The position numbers and the translations under genes were made by a program. Shown here piece by piece: positions 32,473 to 43,210 of a stretch of DNA of 64,000 bases. This DNA is from Leptodactylus fallax (taxonomy: Eukaryota > Chordata > Amphibia > Anura > Leptodactylidae). The stretch is taken from contig CAMRHE010000360.1 in assembly GCA_947044405.1 (NCBI GenBank), forward strand, positions 483,001-547,000, given 5' to 3'. Under the pieces are notes generated by a model, which was not told where the DNA came from, did no database searches, and saw nothing but the letters and a program-made list of their open reading frames with translations. How positions within the stretch are numbered: position 1 is the stretch's first letter; every line of letters starts with the position of its first letter.

Positions 32473-33332
32473 TGTGAAAGATCCTCAGTGCGCCAACACC
32501 GCGTTGGCCCACACTGAGTCTTCTTTCATATAAAACCATACTGACCGCCAGTGAGTGCTGGGTTCACAAGATAAATACAAGACAAGCTTTCTAAATTTTA
32601 TATATTTATTAATCCCTAAATGGGTCGATATTAACATCTAACACATACAGTTCAGAACAGATATGTAGATATATACAAGCATTAACAGTTACTAGTTACA
32701 AGATACAGTGCAATAAAATAAAAGGGCATAAAAGTGAAATAGTTACTTTACCACACATCTCCTTGATGTGGCTCTATAATCCAACACTCACACATGCTCT
32801 GTCATGTGTGAATAACCAGTGGAGGCTTCTTAGCATGTGGCATCAATACAATAATCCAGCCTGCATGCTCTTCACAGTGGTCTGTCTGTCTGTAAAAACT
32901 TCTGTAGTCTGTGATGGTCTGTAAAAACTCCCCCACTGGCCTCTTACCTCATCTTTTATACCCTTGATGACACCACCCAGAATGAGGTCATCAACAACAG
33001 CAAGTCTGATTGATTAACGCACTCAAGTCCAGATTCTTTGTAAAGAGCTGAGACCAAGTGAAATGATACAATGTTATCAACCATGTCTGATCTACCAGTC
33101 CAGACTGATCAATGCATGTTTCTTTGAACACTCAGGGCTGTGTAGGAATTCAATGGAGCCCTGCTGGGATGGATACAAAGCCCCATTGTTACAATGTTGC
33201 TACTACTGCCAATATACACCTAGGCTTATAGCTGCGCACATTATGAATAAATGCAAGTAAGAAGGGAGATACTATACCCAGAGATCAAAATACCGCTTTG
33301 AGTTATAGCCATATTTCAGTGGAATCATCACA
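32473..33332 (-). mobile_element. 5' LTR of the antisense gypsy element
   Basis: 860 bp. On the plus strand it starts TGTGAAAGATCCTCAGTGC and ends AATCATCACA. The same LTR stands alone at 47402-48377 and 49982-50795. The outer edge (33332) abuts L1 sequence. Confidence 0.9.
32951..32962 (-). promoter_or_regulatory. TATA box of the LTR
   Basis: The minus strand reads GGGTATAAAAGATGAG. The same box is kept in the LTRs at 47402 and 49982. An AATAAA signal on the same strand lies about 350 bases downstream (near 32606). Confidence 0.65.
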
Positions 33333-33500
33333 ATGATACCTGAGGAAGACGTCCCATCGATTCTTAAATACTCGCATGGCTCCTCCACCTGCATCACGCT
33401 ACACGAATCCCACTACAAAATACTAACCAGGTGGTACAGGACACCAGACTGGCTCTTTAGACAAAATCTCATGGATTCCAACTTGTGTTGGCAAAAAAAA
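33333..33500 (+). pseudogene. L1-like LINE ORF2, fragment 4 (C-terminal region)
   Basis: The frame reads LHESHYKILTRWYRTPDWL and ends at C-W-Q-K-K-stop, which resembles the region just before the C-terminal zinc knuckle of L1 ORF2. Several hundred residues between fragment 3 and this piece are missing. Immediately after, the 37-bp minisatellite resumes, so the LINE lacks its true 3' end. Confidence 0.75.
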
Positions 33501-33504
33501 TAAA

Positions 33505-34990
33505 TATGAGACACTACAGTCTTCTCCTCCTGTGTTATAATCACGAGACACTACAGTCTCTTCCTGCTGTTATAATTGCAAGACACTACAGTCTGCTCCT
33601 TCTGTGTTATAATCACGAGACACTACAGTCTCTTCCTGCTATTATAACTGCAAGACACTACAGTCTGCTCCTCCTACTGTGTTATAATTATGAGACACTA
33701 CAGTCTGCCCCTCCTGTGTTATAATTATGAGACACTACAGTCTGCTCCTCCTGTGTTATAAATACGGGACACTACAGTCTGATCCTTGTGTTATAATTAT
33801 GAGACACTACAGTCTGATCCTTGTGTTATAATTATGAGACACTACAGTCTGCTCCTCCTGAGTGATAAATATGAGACACTTTATTCTGCTCCTCCTGTTA
33901 TATTTGTGACACACTACAGTCTGCTTCTCCTGTGTTACTAATATGAGACACTACATTCTGCTCCTCCTGTGTTATAAATACGGGACACTACAGTCTGCTC
34001 CTCCTGCGTTATAAATACCGGACACTACAGTCTGATCCTTGTGTTATAATTATGAGACACTACAGTCTGCTCCTCCTGTGTTATAATTATGAGAAACTAC
34101 AGTCTTCTCCTTGTGTTATAATTATGAGACACTACAGTCTGCTCCTATGGTGTTATAATTATGAGACACTACAGTCTGCTTTTCCTGTGTTATAATTATG
34201 AGACACTACAGTCTGCTTTTCCTGTGTTATAATTATGAGACACTACAGTCTGCTCCTCCTGTGTTATAATGATGAGAAACTACAGTCTTCTCCTTGTGTT
34301 ATAATTATGAGACACTACAGTCTGCTCCTATTGTGTTATAATTATGAGACACTACAGTCTGCTTTTCCTGTGTTATAATTATGAGACACTAAAGTCTGCT
34401 TTTCCTGTGTTATAATTATGAGACTCTACAGTCTGCTCCTCCTGAGTGATAAATATGACACACTTTATTCTGCTCCTCCTGTGTTATAATTGTGACACAC
34501 TACAGTCTGCTCCTCCTGTGTTACTAATATGAGACACTACAGTCTGCTCCTCCTGTCTTATAATTATGAGACAGTACAATCTGTTCCTCCTGTGTTTTAT
34601 TCAAGAGACACTACAGTCTGCTCCTCTTGTGTTATACTTATGAGACAGTAAAGTCTGCTCCTCTTGGGTTATACTTATGAGACATTAAAGTCTGCTCCTC
34701 CTGTGTTATAATTATGAGACACTACAGTCTGCTCCTCCTGTGTTTTATTCATGAGACACTACAGGCTGTTCCTCCTGTGTTAAAATTATCAGACACTACA
34801 GTCTGCTCCTCCTGTGTTATAATAATGAGACACTACAGTCTGCTCCTCCAGCGCAATAAAAATGAGACACTACAGTCTGCTCATCCTGAGTTATAATTAT
34901 GAAACACTACAGTCTGCTTCTCCTATGCTATAATTATGAGACACTACAGTCTGCTTCTTCTGTGTTATAATTATGAGACACTACAGTCTC
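33505..34990 (+). repeat. 37-bp minisatellite, right part
   Basis: About 40 degenerate units of the same GAGACACTACAGTCTGCTCC repeat found at 2595-3216. Local variants (ATAAATACGGGACACT, TTGTGTTATAATTATG) recur in clusters, a sign of local expansion. Confidence 0.9.
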
Positions 34991-34994
34991 CCCC

Positions 34995-37900
34995 TCCTTG
35001 GAAATAGGGAGGAGCCGGAGAACCCACCCGAAGCCCCATCGCATCCCCCTTGGGCCCAGGGGGGAGCCGGAGCCCCCCACTGCAAGCCCCATCGCCTACC
35101 CCTTGGGCCCAGGGGGGAAGGCGGAGCCCCCCGCCTCCGCAAGCCCTGTCGCGTCCCCCTTGGGGCCAGGGGGGGAGCCCCAAGGGGGTAGCCGGAGCCC
35201 CTGCCTTCGAAAGCCTTGTGGCGTCTCCCTTGGGCCCAGGGGGGAGCCGGAGCCCTCTGCCTCCACAAGCCCCGTAGCGTCCCCCTTGGGCCAAGGGGAG
35301 GAGCCTGAGCCCCCCGCCTCCGCAAGCGCCGTCGCGTTCCCCTTGGGCCCAGGGGGGAAGTAGGAGCACCCCCGCCTCCGCAAGCCCCGTCGCGTCCCCC
35401 TTAGACCCATGGGGGGAGCCGGAGCACCCCGCCTCCGCAAGCCCCATCGTGTCCCCCTTGGGCCCAGAGGGGGAGCCGGAGCCCCCCGCCTCCTCGAGCC
35501 CCGTCGCGTCCCCCTTGGGCCCAGGGGGGGAGCCGGAGCCCCTCGCCTCCACAAGCCCGTCGCCTCCCCCTTGGTCCCAGGGGGAAAGCCGGAGCCCCCC
35601 GCCTCCGCAAGCCCTGTCGCTTTCCCCTTGGACCCAGAGGGAAAGTCGGAGCCCCCCCGCCTCCGCAAGCCCCGTCGCCTCCCCCTTGGGCCCAGGGGGG
35701 GAGCCGGAGCCCCCCACCTCCGCAAGCCCCGTCGCGTCCCCCTTGGGCCCAGGGGGGGGAGCCGGAGCCCCCCTGCCTCCGCAAGCCCCGTCGCGTTCCC
35801 CTTGGGCCCAGGGGGAAGCCGAAGCCTCCCGACTCTGCAAGCCCCTTCGCTTTCCCCTTGGGCCCAGGGGGGGAAGTCGGATCCCCCCGCCTCCGCAAGC
35901 CCCGTCGCGTCCCCCTTGGGCCCAGGGGGGGGAGCCGGAGCCCCCCGCCTCCGCAAGCCCCGTCGCGTCCCCCTTGGGCCCATAGGAGGAGCCGGAGCAC
36001 CCCGCCTCCGCAAGCCCCGTCACTTCCCCCTTGGGCCAAGGGGGAGCCCCAAGGGAGGTACCACAGCCCCCGCCTCTGAAAGCCCCCCTCGCGTCCCCCT
36101 TGGGCCCATAGGAGGAGCCGGAGCCCCCCGCTTCCGCAAACCCCGTCGCGTCCCCCTTGGGCCAGGGAGGAGCCGGAGCACTTCGCCTCCGCAAACCCCG
36201 TCGCGTCCCCCTTGGGCCCAGGGGGGAAGTAGGAGCCCCACGCCTCCGCAAGCCCCGTCGCGTCCCCCTTGGGCCCAGGGGGGGAGCAAGCGCCCCCCGC
36301 CTCCGCAAGCCCCGTCGTGTCCCCTTTGGGCCCAGGGGGAGAGCCGGAGCCCCCTGCCTCCGCAAGCCCCGTCGCGTTCCCCTAGGGCCCGGGGGAAGCC
36401 GAAGCCTCCCCCACTCCGCAAGCCCCTTCGCTTTCCCCTTGGGCCCAGGGGGGAAGTCGGAGCCCCCTGCCTCCGCAAGCCCCGTCGCGTCCCCCTTGGG
36501 CCCAGGGGGGGAGCCGGAGCCCCCCGCCTCCGTAAGTCCCATCGCGTCCCCCTTGAACCCATGGGGGGAGCCGGAGCACCCCGCCTCCGCAAGCCCCGTC
36601 GCTTCCCCCTTTGGCCCAGGGGGGAGCCGGAGCACTCCGCCTCCGCAAGCCCCGTCGCATCCCCCTTGGGCCCAGGGGGGGAGCCGGAGCCCCCCGCCTC
36701 CGCAAGCCCTGTCGCGTCCCCCTTGGGCCTGGGGGGGAGCCGGAGCACTCCGCCTCCGCAAGCCCCGTCGCGTCCCCCTTGGGCCCAGGGGGGGAGCCGG
36801 AGCCCCCCGCCTCCGCAAGCCCTGTCGCTTTCCCCTTGGGCCCAGGGGGGAGCCGGAGCCCCCCGCCTCCGCAAGCCCCGTCGCGTCACACTTAGGCCCA
36901 TGGGGGGAGCCGAAGCACCCCCGCCTCCGCAAGCCCTGTCGCATCCCCCTTGGGCCCAGGGGAAAAGCCGAAGCCTCCTGCCTCCGCAAGCCCCGTCGCT
37001 TTCCCCTTGGGCCCAGGGGGGAATTAGGAGCACCCCCGCCTTCGCAAGCCCCGTCGCGTTCCCCTTGGGCCCATTGGGGAAGCCGGAGCCTCCCGCCTCC
37101 GCAAGCCCCATCGCGTCCCCCTTAGGCCCAGGGGGGAGCCGGAGCCCCCCGCCTCCGCAAGCCCCGTCGCGTTCCCCTTGGGCCCAGGGGGAAGCCGAAG
37201 CCTCCCCACTCCGCAAGCCCCTTCGCTTTCCCCTTGGGCCCAGGGGGGGGAAGTCGGAGCCCCCCGCCTCCGCAAGCCTCGTCGCGTCCCCCTTGGGCCC
37301 AGGGGGGGGAGCCGGAGCCCCCCACCTCCGTAAGTCCCGTCGCGTCCCCCTTGAACCCATGGGGGGAGCCGGAGCACCCCACCTCCGCAAGCCCCGTCGC
37401 TTCCCCCTTGGGCCCAGGGGGGAGCCGGAGCACTCCGCCTCCGCAAGCCCCGTCGCATCCCCCTTGGGCCCAGGGGGGGAGCCGGAGCCCCCCGCCTCCG
37501 CAAGCCCTGTCGCGTCCCCCTTGGGCCTGGGGGGTAGCCGGAGCCCCCCGCCTCCGCAAGCCCCGTCACGTCCCCCTTGGGCCCAGAGGGGGAGCCGGAG
37601 CCCCCCGCCTCTGCAAGCCCTGTCGCTTTCCCCTTGGGCCCAGGGGGGGAGCCGGAGCCTCCTGCCTCCGCAAGCCCCGTCGCTTTCCCCTTGGGCCCAG
37701 GGGGGAAGTAGGAGCCACCCGCCGCCGCAAGCCCAGTCGCGTCCACCTTGGGCCCAGAGGGGGAGCCGGAGCCCCCTGCCTCCGCAAGCCCCGTCGCGTC
37801 CCCCTTAGGCCCATGGGTGGAGCCGGAGCCCCCCGCCTCCGCAAGCCCCGTCGCGTCCCCCTTGGGCCCAGAGGGGGAGCCGGAGCCCCCCGCCTACTCA

Positions 37901-38473
37901 AGCCTCGTCGCGTCCCCCTTGGGCCCAGGGGGGGAGCAGGAGCCCCCCGCCTCCGCAAGCCTGTCGCATCCCCCTTGGTCTCAGGTGGGGAGCCGGAGCC
38001 CCCCGCCTCCGCAAGCCCCGTCGCGTCCCCCTTGGGCCCAGGGTTGGAGCCGGAGCCCCCCGCCTCCGCAAGCCCCGTTGCGTCCCCCTTGGGCCCAGGG
38101 GGGGGGGAGCCGGATCCCCCCACCTCCGCAAGCCCCATCGCATCCCCCTTGGGCCCAGGGGGGGGAGCCGGAGCCCCCCGCCTCCGTAAGTCCCGTCGCG
38201 TCCCCCTTGGGCCCAGGGGGGGAGCCGGAGCCCCCCGCCTCCACAAGCGCCGTCGCGTTCCCTTTTGGCCCAGGGGGGGAAGCCGGAGCCTCCCGACTCC
38301 GCAAGCCCTGTCGCTTTCCCCTTGGGCCCAGGGGGGAAGTCGGAGCTCCCCCGCCTCCGCAAGCCCCGTCGCTTTCCCCTTGGGACCAGGGAGGGAGCCG
38401 GAGCTCACCGCCTCCGCAAGCCCCGTCGCGTCCCCCTTGGGCCCAGGAGGGGAGCCGGAGCACCCCGCCTCCG
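34995..38473 (+). repeat. GC-rich 57-bp satellite, block 1
   Basis: Tandem ~57-bp units: CCGCCTCCGCAAGCCCCGTC, GCGTCCCCCTTGGGCCCAGG and GGGGAGCCGGAGCCCC. The period of 19 codons keeps several frames open on both strands, giving proline/glycine-rich conceptual peptides that I do not regard as genes. Some units carry an extra AGCCCCAAGGG. Confidence 0.9.
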
Positions 38474-39211
38474 GAGCATAGGAATGGAGCATTACAGCTC
38501 AGTGTTATTTACTGAATGGGGACCCCATGCAAAGTTATGTCTGGGGCCACCTCAGTCAAAGTGTTTAGGCCCTATCTTTACGTGCTATGTGGCACTGTTT
38601 ATAAACGCAGCACCCGAGTTATAGGTCAAAAAATATGGACAAAATAGTGCAGCACAATATGCTATAATGTCCAGTAATACTTTACATAGGTCTGCTCCAC
38701 AAAGTATAATGCCCCCTCAGTGGTCCCACACAGTATAATACCCCCCCTTGTGCCCCCAGAGACTATAATGCACCATCTAGTGAATCCCATCCGCACATTG
38801 CAGAAAAATACCCGCAGCGGAAAAAACAGTTGTGTTGTTGGAAATCTCAGCATGTCAATTATACCTATGGAAATGCCGGCGGTTTCCGTAAAGGTATAAT
38901 TGAAGCAGAAAGTCCGCAGGGGAAAACTCTGCGGACTTTCTGTGAAAAGCACTGCAGGAAAAAACCTGATGTGTTTCCGGCACGGTTTATCCCATTGCGC
39001 TTTTCAGCTGCGGCTCGCTATGTGGGGTCTTAGCCTTAAATAGGAAATCTACACAAGTTCCTGGCTAGTGTAGGCTTGCACTCTGGTGCATGGGTGTGCG
39101 CCTTAGTTTTTTTAATAACAGGCCAGAACCTCTTGATAATTCAGGTGTGCTTCGTGCCAGGAACCTTTATTAAGACTGGTGTAGTAAATGCCAGTCTTAA
39201 TAAATTTTCCC
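38474..39211 (+). repeat. ~737-bp AT-rich spacer, copy 1
   Basis: It begins GAGCATAGGAATGGAGCATT and ends TTAATAAATTTTCCCTC. Near the end is a perfect 14-bp hairpin (TTTATTAAGACTGG 39166-39179 with CCAGTCTTAATAAA 39191-39204). Its middle contains a MITE-like segment ending GGGGTCTTAGCC. Confidence 0.85.
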
Positions 39212-40812
39212 TCCCGCCTCCGCAAGCCCCGTCGCTTTCCCCTTGGGCCCAGGGGGGAAGTCGGAGCCCCCCGCCTCCGCAAGCCCCGTCGCGTTCCCCT
39301 TGGGCCCAGGGGGGAAGCCGAAGCCTCCCACCTCCGCAAGCCCTGTCGCTTTCCCCTTGGGCCCAGGGGGAAAGTCGGAGGCCCCCCGCCTCCGCAAGCC
39401 CCGTCGCGTCCCCCTTGGGCCCAGGGGTGGAGCCGGAGCCCCCCGTCTCCGCAAGCCCCATCGCTTCCCTCTTGGTCCCAGGGGGGAGCCGGAGCACCCC
39501 GCCTCCGCATGCCCCGTCGCGTCCCCCTTGGGGCCAGGGGGGGGGAGCCGGAGCCCCCCGCCTCCGCAAGCCCCGTCACTTCCCCCTTGGGCCCAGGGGG
39601 GAGCTGGAGCCCCCCGCCTCCGCAAGCCCCGTCGCGTCCCCCTTGGGCCCAGGGGGGAGCCCCAAGGGAGGTGCCAGAGCCCCCGCCTCTGCAAGCCCCG
39701 TCGCCTCCCGCTTGGTCCCAGGGGGGTGCCGGAGCCCCCCGCCTCTGCAACCTCCCCCTTAGGCCCAGGGCGGGAGCTGGAACCCCCCCGCCTCTGCAAG
39801 CCCCGTCGCATCCCCCTTGGGGCCAGGGGGGGAGCCCCAAGAGGGGAGCCGGAGCCCCCGCTCCTCAAAGCCTTGTCGCGTCCCCCCCTGCCTCTGAAAT
39901 ACCCGTCGCTTCCCCCTTGGGCCCAGAGGGGGAGCCGGAGCTCCCCGCAAGCCCCATCGCCTCCCCCTTGGGCCCAGGCAGGGAACCGGAGCCCCCCGCC
40001 GACGCAAGCCCCGTTGCGTCCCCCTTGGGTCCAGGGGGGGGAACCGGAGCCCCCCGCCTCTGAAAGCCCCGTCGCGTACCCCTTGGGCCCAGGGTTGGGG
40101 CCGGTGCCCCCGCCTCTGCAAGCCCTGTTGCGTCGCCTTTGGGCCCAGGGGGGGAGCCTGAGCCCCCGCCTCCGCAAGCCCCATCGCGTCCCCCTTTGGG
40201 CCCAGGGGAGGAGCCGGAGCCACCCACCCCTGCAAGCCCCATCGCGTCCCCCTTGGGCCCAGGGGAGGAACCGGAGTCCCCTGCCTCCGCAAGCCCCGTC
40301 GCGTCCGCCTTGGGCCCAGGGGGTAGCCAGCGCCCCCCGCCTCCGCAAGCCCCGTCGCGTTCCCCTTGGGCCCAGGAAGGGAGCCGGAGCCCCCCGCCTC
40401 CGCAAGCCCCGTCGTTTCCCCCTTGGGTCCAGGGGGGAGCCCCAAGAGGTGCCAGATCCCCCGCCTCTGCAAGCCCCGTCGCGTCCCCCTTGGGCCCAGG
40501 GGGGGAGCCGGAGCCCCCCTCCTCCGCAAGCCCCGTCGCGTCTCCCTTGGGCCCAGGGGGGGAGCCGGAGCCCCCCGCCTCCGCAAGCCCCGTCGCTTCC
40601 CCCTTGGGCCCAGGGGGGAGCCCCAAGGGAGGTGCCAGAGCCCCCCGCCTCTGCAAGCCCCGTCACGTCCCCCTTGGGCCCAGGAGGGGAGCCGGAGCCC
40701 CCTCCTCCACAAGCCCCGTCACGTCCCCTTTGGGCCCAGGGGGGGGAGCCGGAGCCCCCCTCCCTCCGCAAGCCCCGTCGCCCAGGGGGGGAGCCGGAGC
40801 ACCCCGCCTCCG
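39212..40812 (+). repeat. GC-rich 57-bp satellite, block 2
   Basis: Same unit as block 1, with a higher share of the variant AGCCCCAAGGGAGGTGCC and of units with CGCCTCTGCAAG. Confidence 0.9.
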
Positions 40813-41551
40813 GAGCATAGAAATGGAGCATTACAGTTCAGTGTTATTTAATTAATGGGGACCCCATGCAAATTTATGTCTGGGGCCACCTCAGTCAAAG
40901 TGTTTAGGCCCTATCTTTACGTGCTATGTGGCCCTGTTTATAGACACAGCACCAGAGTTATAGGTCAAAAAATATGGACAAAATAGTGCAGCACAATATG
41001 CTATAATGTTCAGTAATACTTTACATAGGTCTGCTCCACAAAGCATAATGCCCCCTCAGTGGTCCCACACAGTATAATACCCCCCCTTGTGCCCCCAGAG
41101 ACTATAATGCACCATCTAGTGAATCCCATTCGCACATTGCAGAAAAGTACCCGCAGCGGAAAAAACAGTTGTGTTGTTGGACATCCCAGCATGTCAATTA
41201 TACCTATGGAAATGCCGGCGGTTTCCGTAAAGGTATAATTGAAGCAGAAAGTCCGCAGGGGAAAACTCTGCGGACTTTCTGTGAAAAGCACTGCAGGAAA
41301 AATACCTGATGTGTTTCCGACGCGGTTAATCCCATTGCGCTTTTCAGCTGCGGCTCGCTATGTGGGGTCTTAGCCTTAAATAGGAAATCTACACAAGTTC
41401 CTGGCTAGTGTACGTTTGCACTCTGGTGCATGGGTGTGCGCCTTAGTTTTTTTAATAACAGGCCAGAACCTCTTGATAATTCAGGTGTGTTTCGAGCCAG
41501 GAACCTTTATTAAGACTGGTGTAGTAAATGCCAGTCTTAATAAATTTTCCC
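40813..41551 (+). repeat. ~737-bp AT-rich spacer, copy 2
   Basis: Near-identical to copy 1, with the same junctions to the satellite and the same terminal hairpin. Confidence 0.85.
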
Positions 41552-42475
41552 TCCCGCCTCCGCAAGCCCTGTCGCTTTCCCCTTGGGCTTAGGGGGGGAG
41601 CCGGAGCCCCCCCGCCTCCGCAAGCGCCGTCGCGTTCCCCTTGGGCCCAGGGGGGGGGAGCCGGAGCACCCCGCCTCCGCAAGCGTCGTCGCGTTCCCCT
41701 TGGGCCCAGGGGGGAAGCCGGAGCCTCCTGCCTCCGCAAGCCCTGTCGTTTTCCCCTTGGGCCCAGGGGGGGGAGCCCCAAGAGGGGAGCCGGAGCCCCC
41801 CGCCTCTGAAAGCCTTGTCGCGTCCTCCCCGCCTCCGAAGTACCCGTCGCTTCCCCCTTGGGCCCAGAGGGGGAGCCGGAGCCCCCCGCAAGCCCCGTCG
41901 TCTCCCCCTTGGGCCCAGGGGGGGTGCCGGAGCCCGCCACCTCCGCAAGCCCCCGTCGCGTCCCCCTTGGGCCCAGGCAGAGAACCACAGCCCCCCGCCG
42001 ACGCAAGCCCCGTCGTGTCCCCCTTGTGTCAAGGGGGGAACCGGAGCCTCCCCCCGCCTCTGAAAGCCCCGTCGCGTACCCCTTGGGCCCAGTGGTGGAG
42101 CCGGTGCCACCCGCCTCTGCAAGCCCTGTCGCGTCCCCTTTTGGCCCATGGGGGGAGCCTGAGCCCCCCGCCTCCGCAAGCCCCATCGCATCCCCCTTTG
42201 GGCCCAGGGGGGGGAGCCGGAGCCACCCACCCCTGCAAGCCCCATCGCGTCCCCCTTGGGCCCAGGGGAGGAACCGGAGTCCCCCCGCCTCCGCAAGCCC
42301 CATCGCGTCTGCCTTGTGCCCAGGGGGGGAGCCAGCGCCCCCCGCCTCCGCAAGCCCTGTCGCTTCCCCCTTGGGCCCAGGGGGGGAGCCCCAAGAGGTG
42401 CCAGAGCCCCCGCCTCCGCAAGCTCCGTCGCGTCCCCCGTGGGCCCAGGGGGGGAGCCGGAGCACCCCGCCTCCG
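41552..42475 (+). repeat. GC-rich 57-bp satellite, block 3
   Basis: The shortest block, same 57-bp unit. It shares ordered variants with block 2, such as the CGACGCAAGCC unit and the CACCCCTGCAAG unit. Confidence 0.9.
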
Positions 42476-43210
42476 GAGCATAGGAATGGAGCATTACAGC
42501 TCAGTGTTATTTAATTAATGGGGACCCCATGCAAAGTTATGTCTGGGGCCACCTCAGTCAAAGTGTTTAGGCCCTATCTTTACGTGCTATGTCTCCCTGT
42601 TTATAGACGCAGCACCAGAGTTATAGGTCAAAAAATATGGACAAAATAGTGCAGCACAATATGCTATAATGTCCAGTAATACTTTACATAGGTCTGCTCC
42701 ACAAAGTATAATGCTCCTTCAGTGGTCCCACACAGTATAATACCCCCCTTGTGCCCCCAGAGACTATAATGCACCATCTAGTGAATCCCATCCGCACATT
42801 GCAGAAAAATACCCGCAGCGGAAAAAACAGTTGTGTTGTTGGAAATCCCAGCATGTCAATTATACCTATGAAATGCCGGCGGTTTCCGTAAAGGTATAAT
42901 TGAAGCAGAAAGTCCACAGGAGAAAACTCTGCTGACTTTCTGTGAAAAGCACTGCAGGAAAAAACCTGATGTGTTTCCGACACGGTTAATCCCATTGTGC
43001 TTTTCAGCTGCGGCTCGCTATGTGGGGTCTTAGCCTTAAATAGGAAATCTACACAAGTTCCTGGCTAGTGTACGCTTGCACTCTGGTGCATGGGTGTGCG
43101 CCTTAGTTTTTTTAATAACAGGCCAGAACCTCTTGATAATTCAGGTGTGTTTCGAGCCAGGAACCTTTATTAAGACTGGTGTAGTAAATGCCAGTCTTAA
43201 TAAATTTTCT
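42476..43210 (+). repeat. ~737-bp AT-rich spacer, copy 3
   Basis: Near-identical to copies 1 and 2, with a one-base deletion in ACCTATGAAATGCC and TCTCCC in place of TCCCTC at the right junction. Confidence 0.85.

Larger units (their letters stand above)
27867..33332 (-). mobile_element. Gmr1-like Ty3/gypsy element, 3' truncated
   Basis: Minus-strand order: 5' LTR (32473-33332), gag with a SCAN-like domain, zinc knuckle and protease, integrase, then reverse transcriptase. Integrase upstream of RT is the unusual order described for Gmr1-type gypsy elements. The copy stops in the RT connection region near 27867, so RNase H and the 3' LTR are missing. Several one-base shifts break the polyprotein. 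Confidence 0.85.

Noticed and set aside
33485..34896. Small plus-strand frames in the 37-bp minisatellite
   Set aside because: They consist only of repeat units and are broken by unit-length variation.
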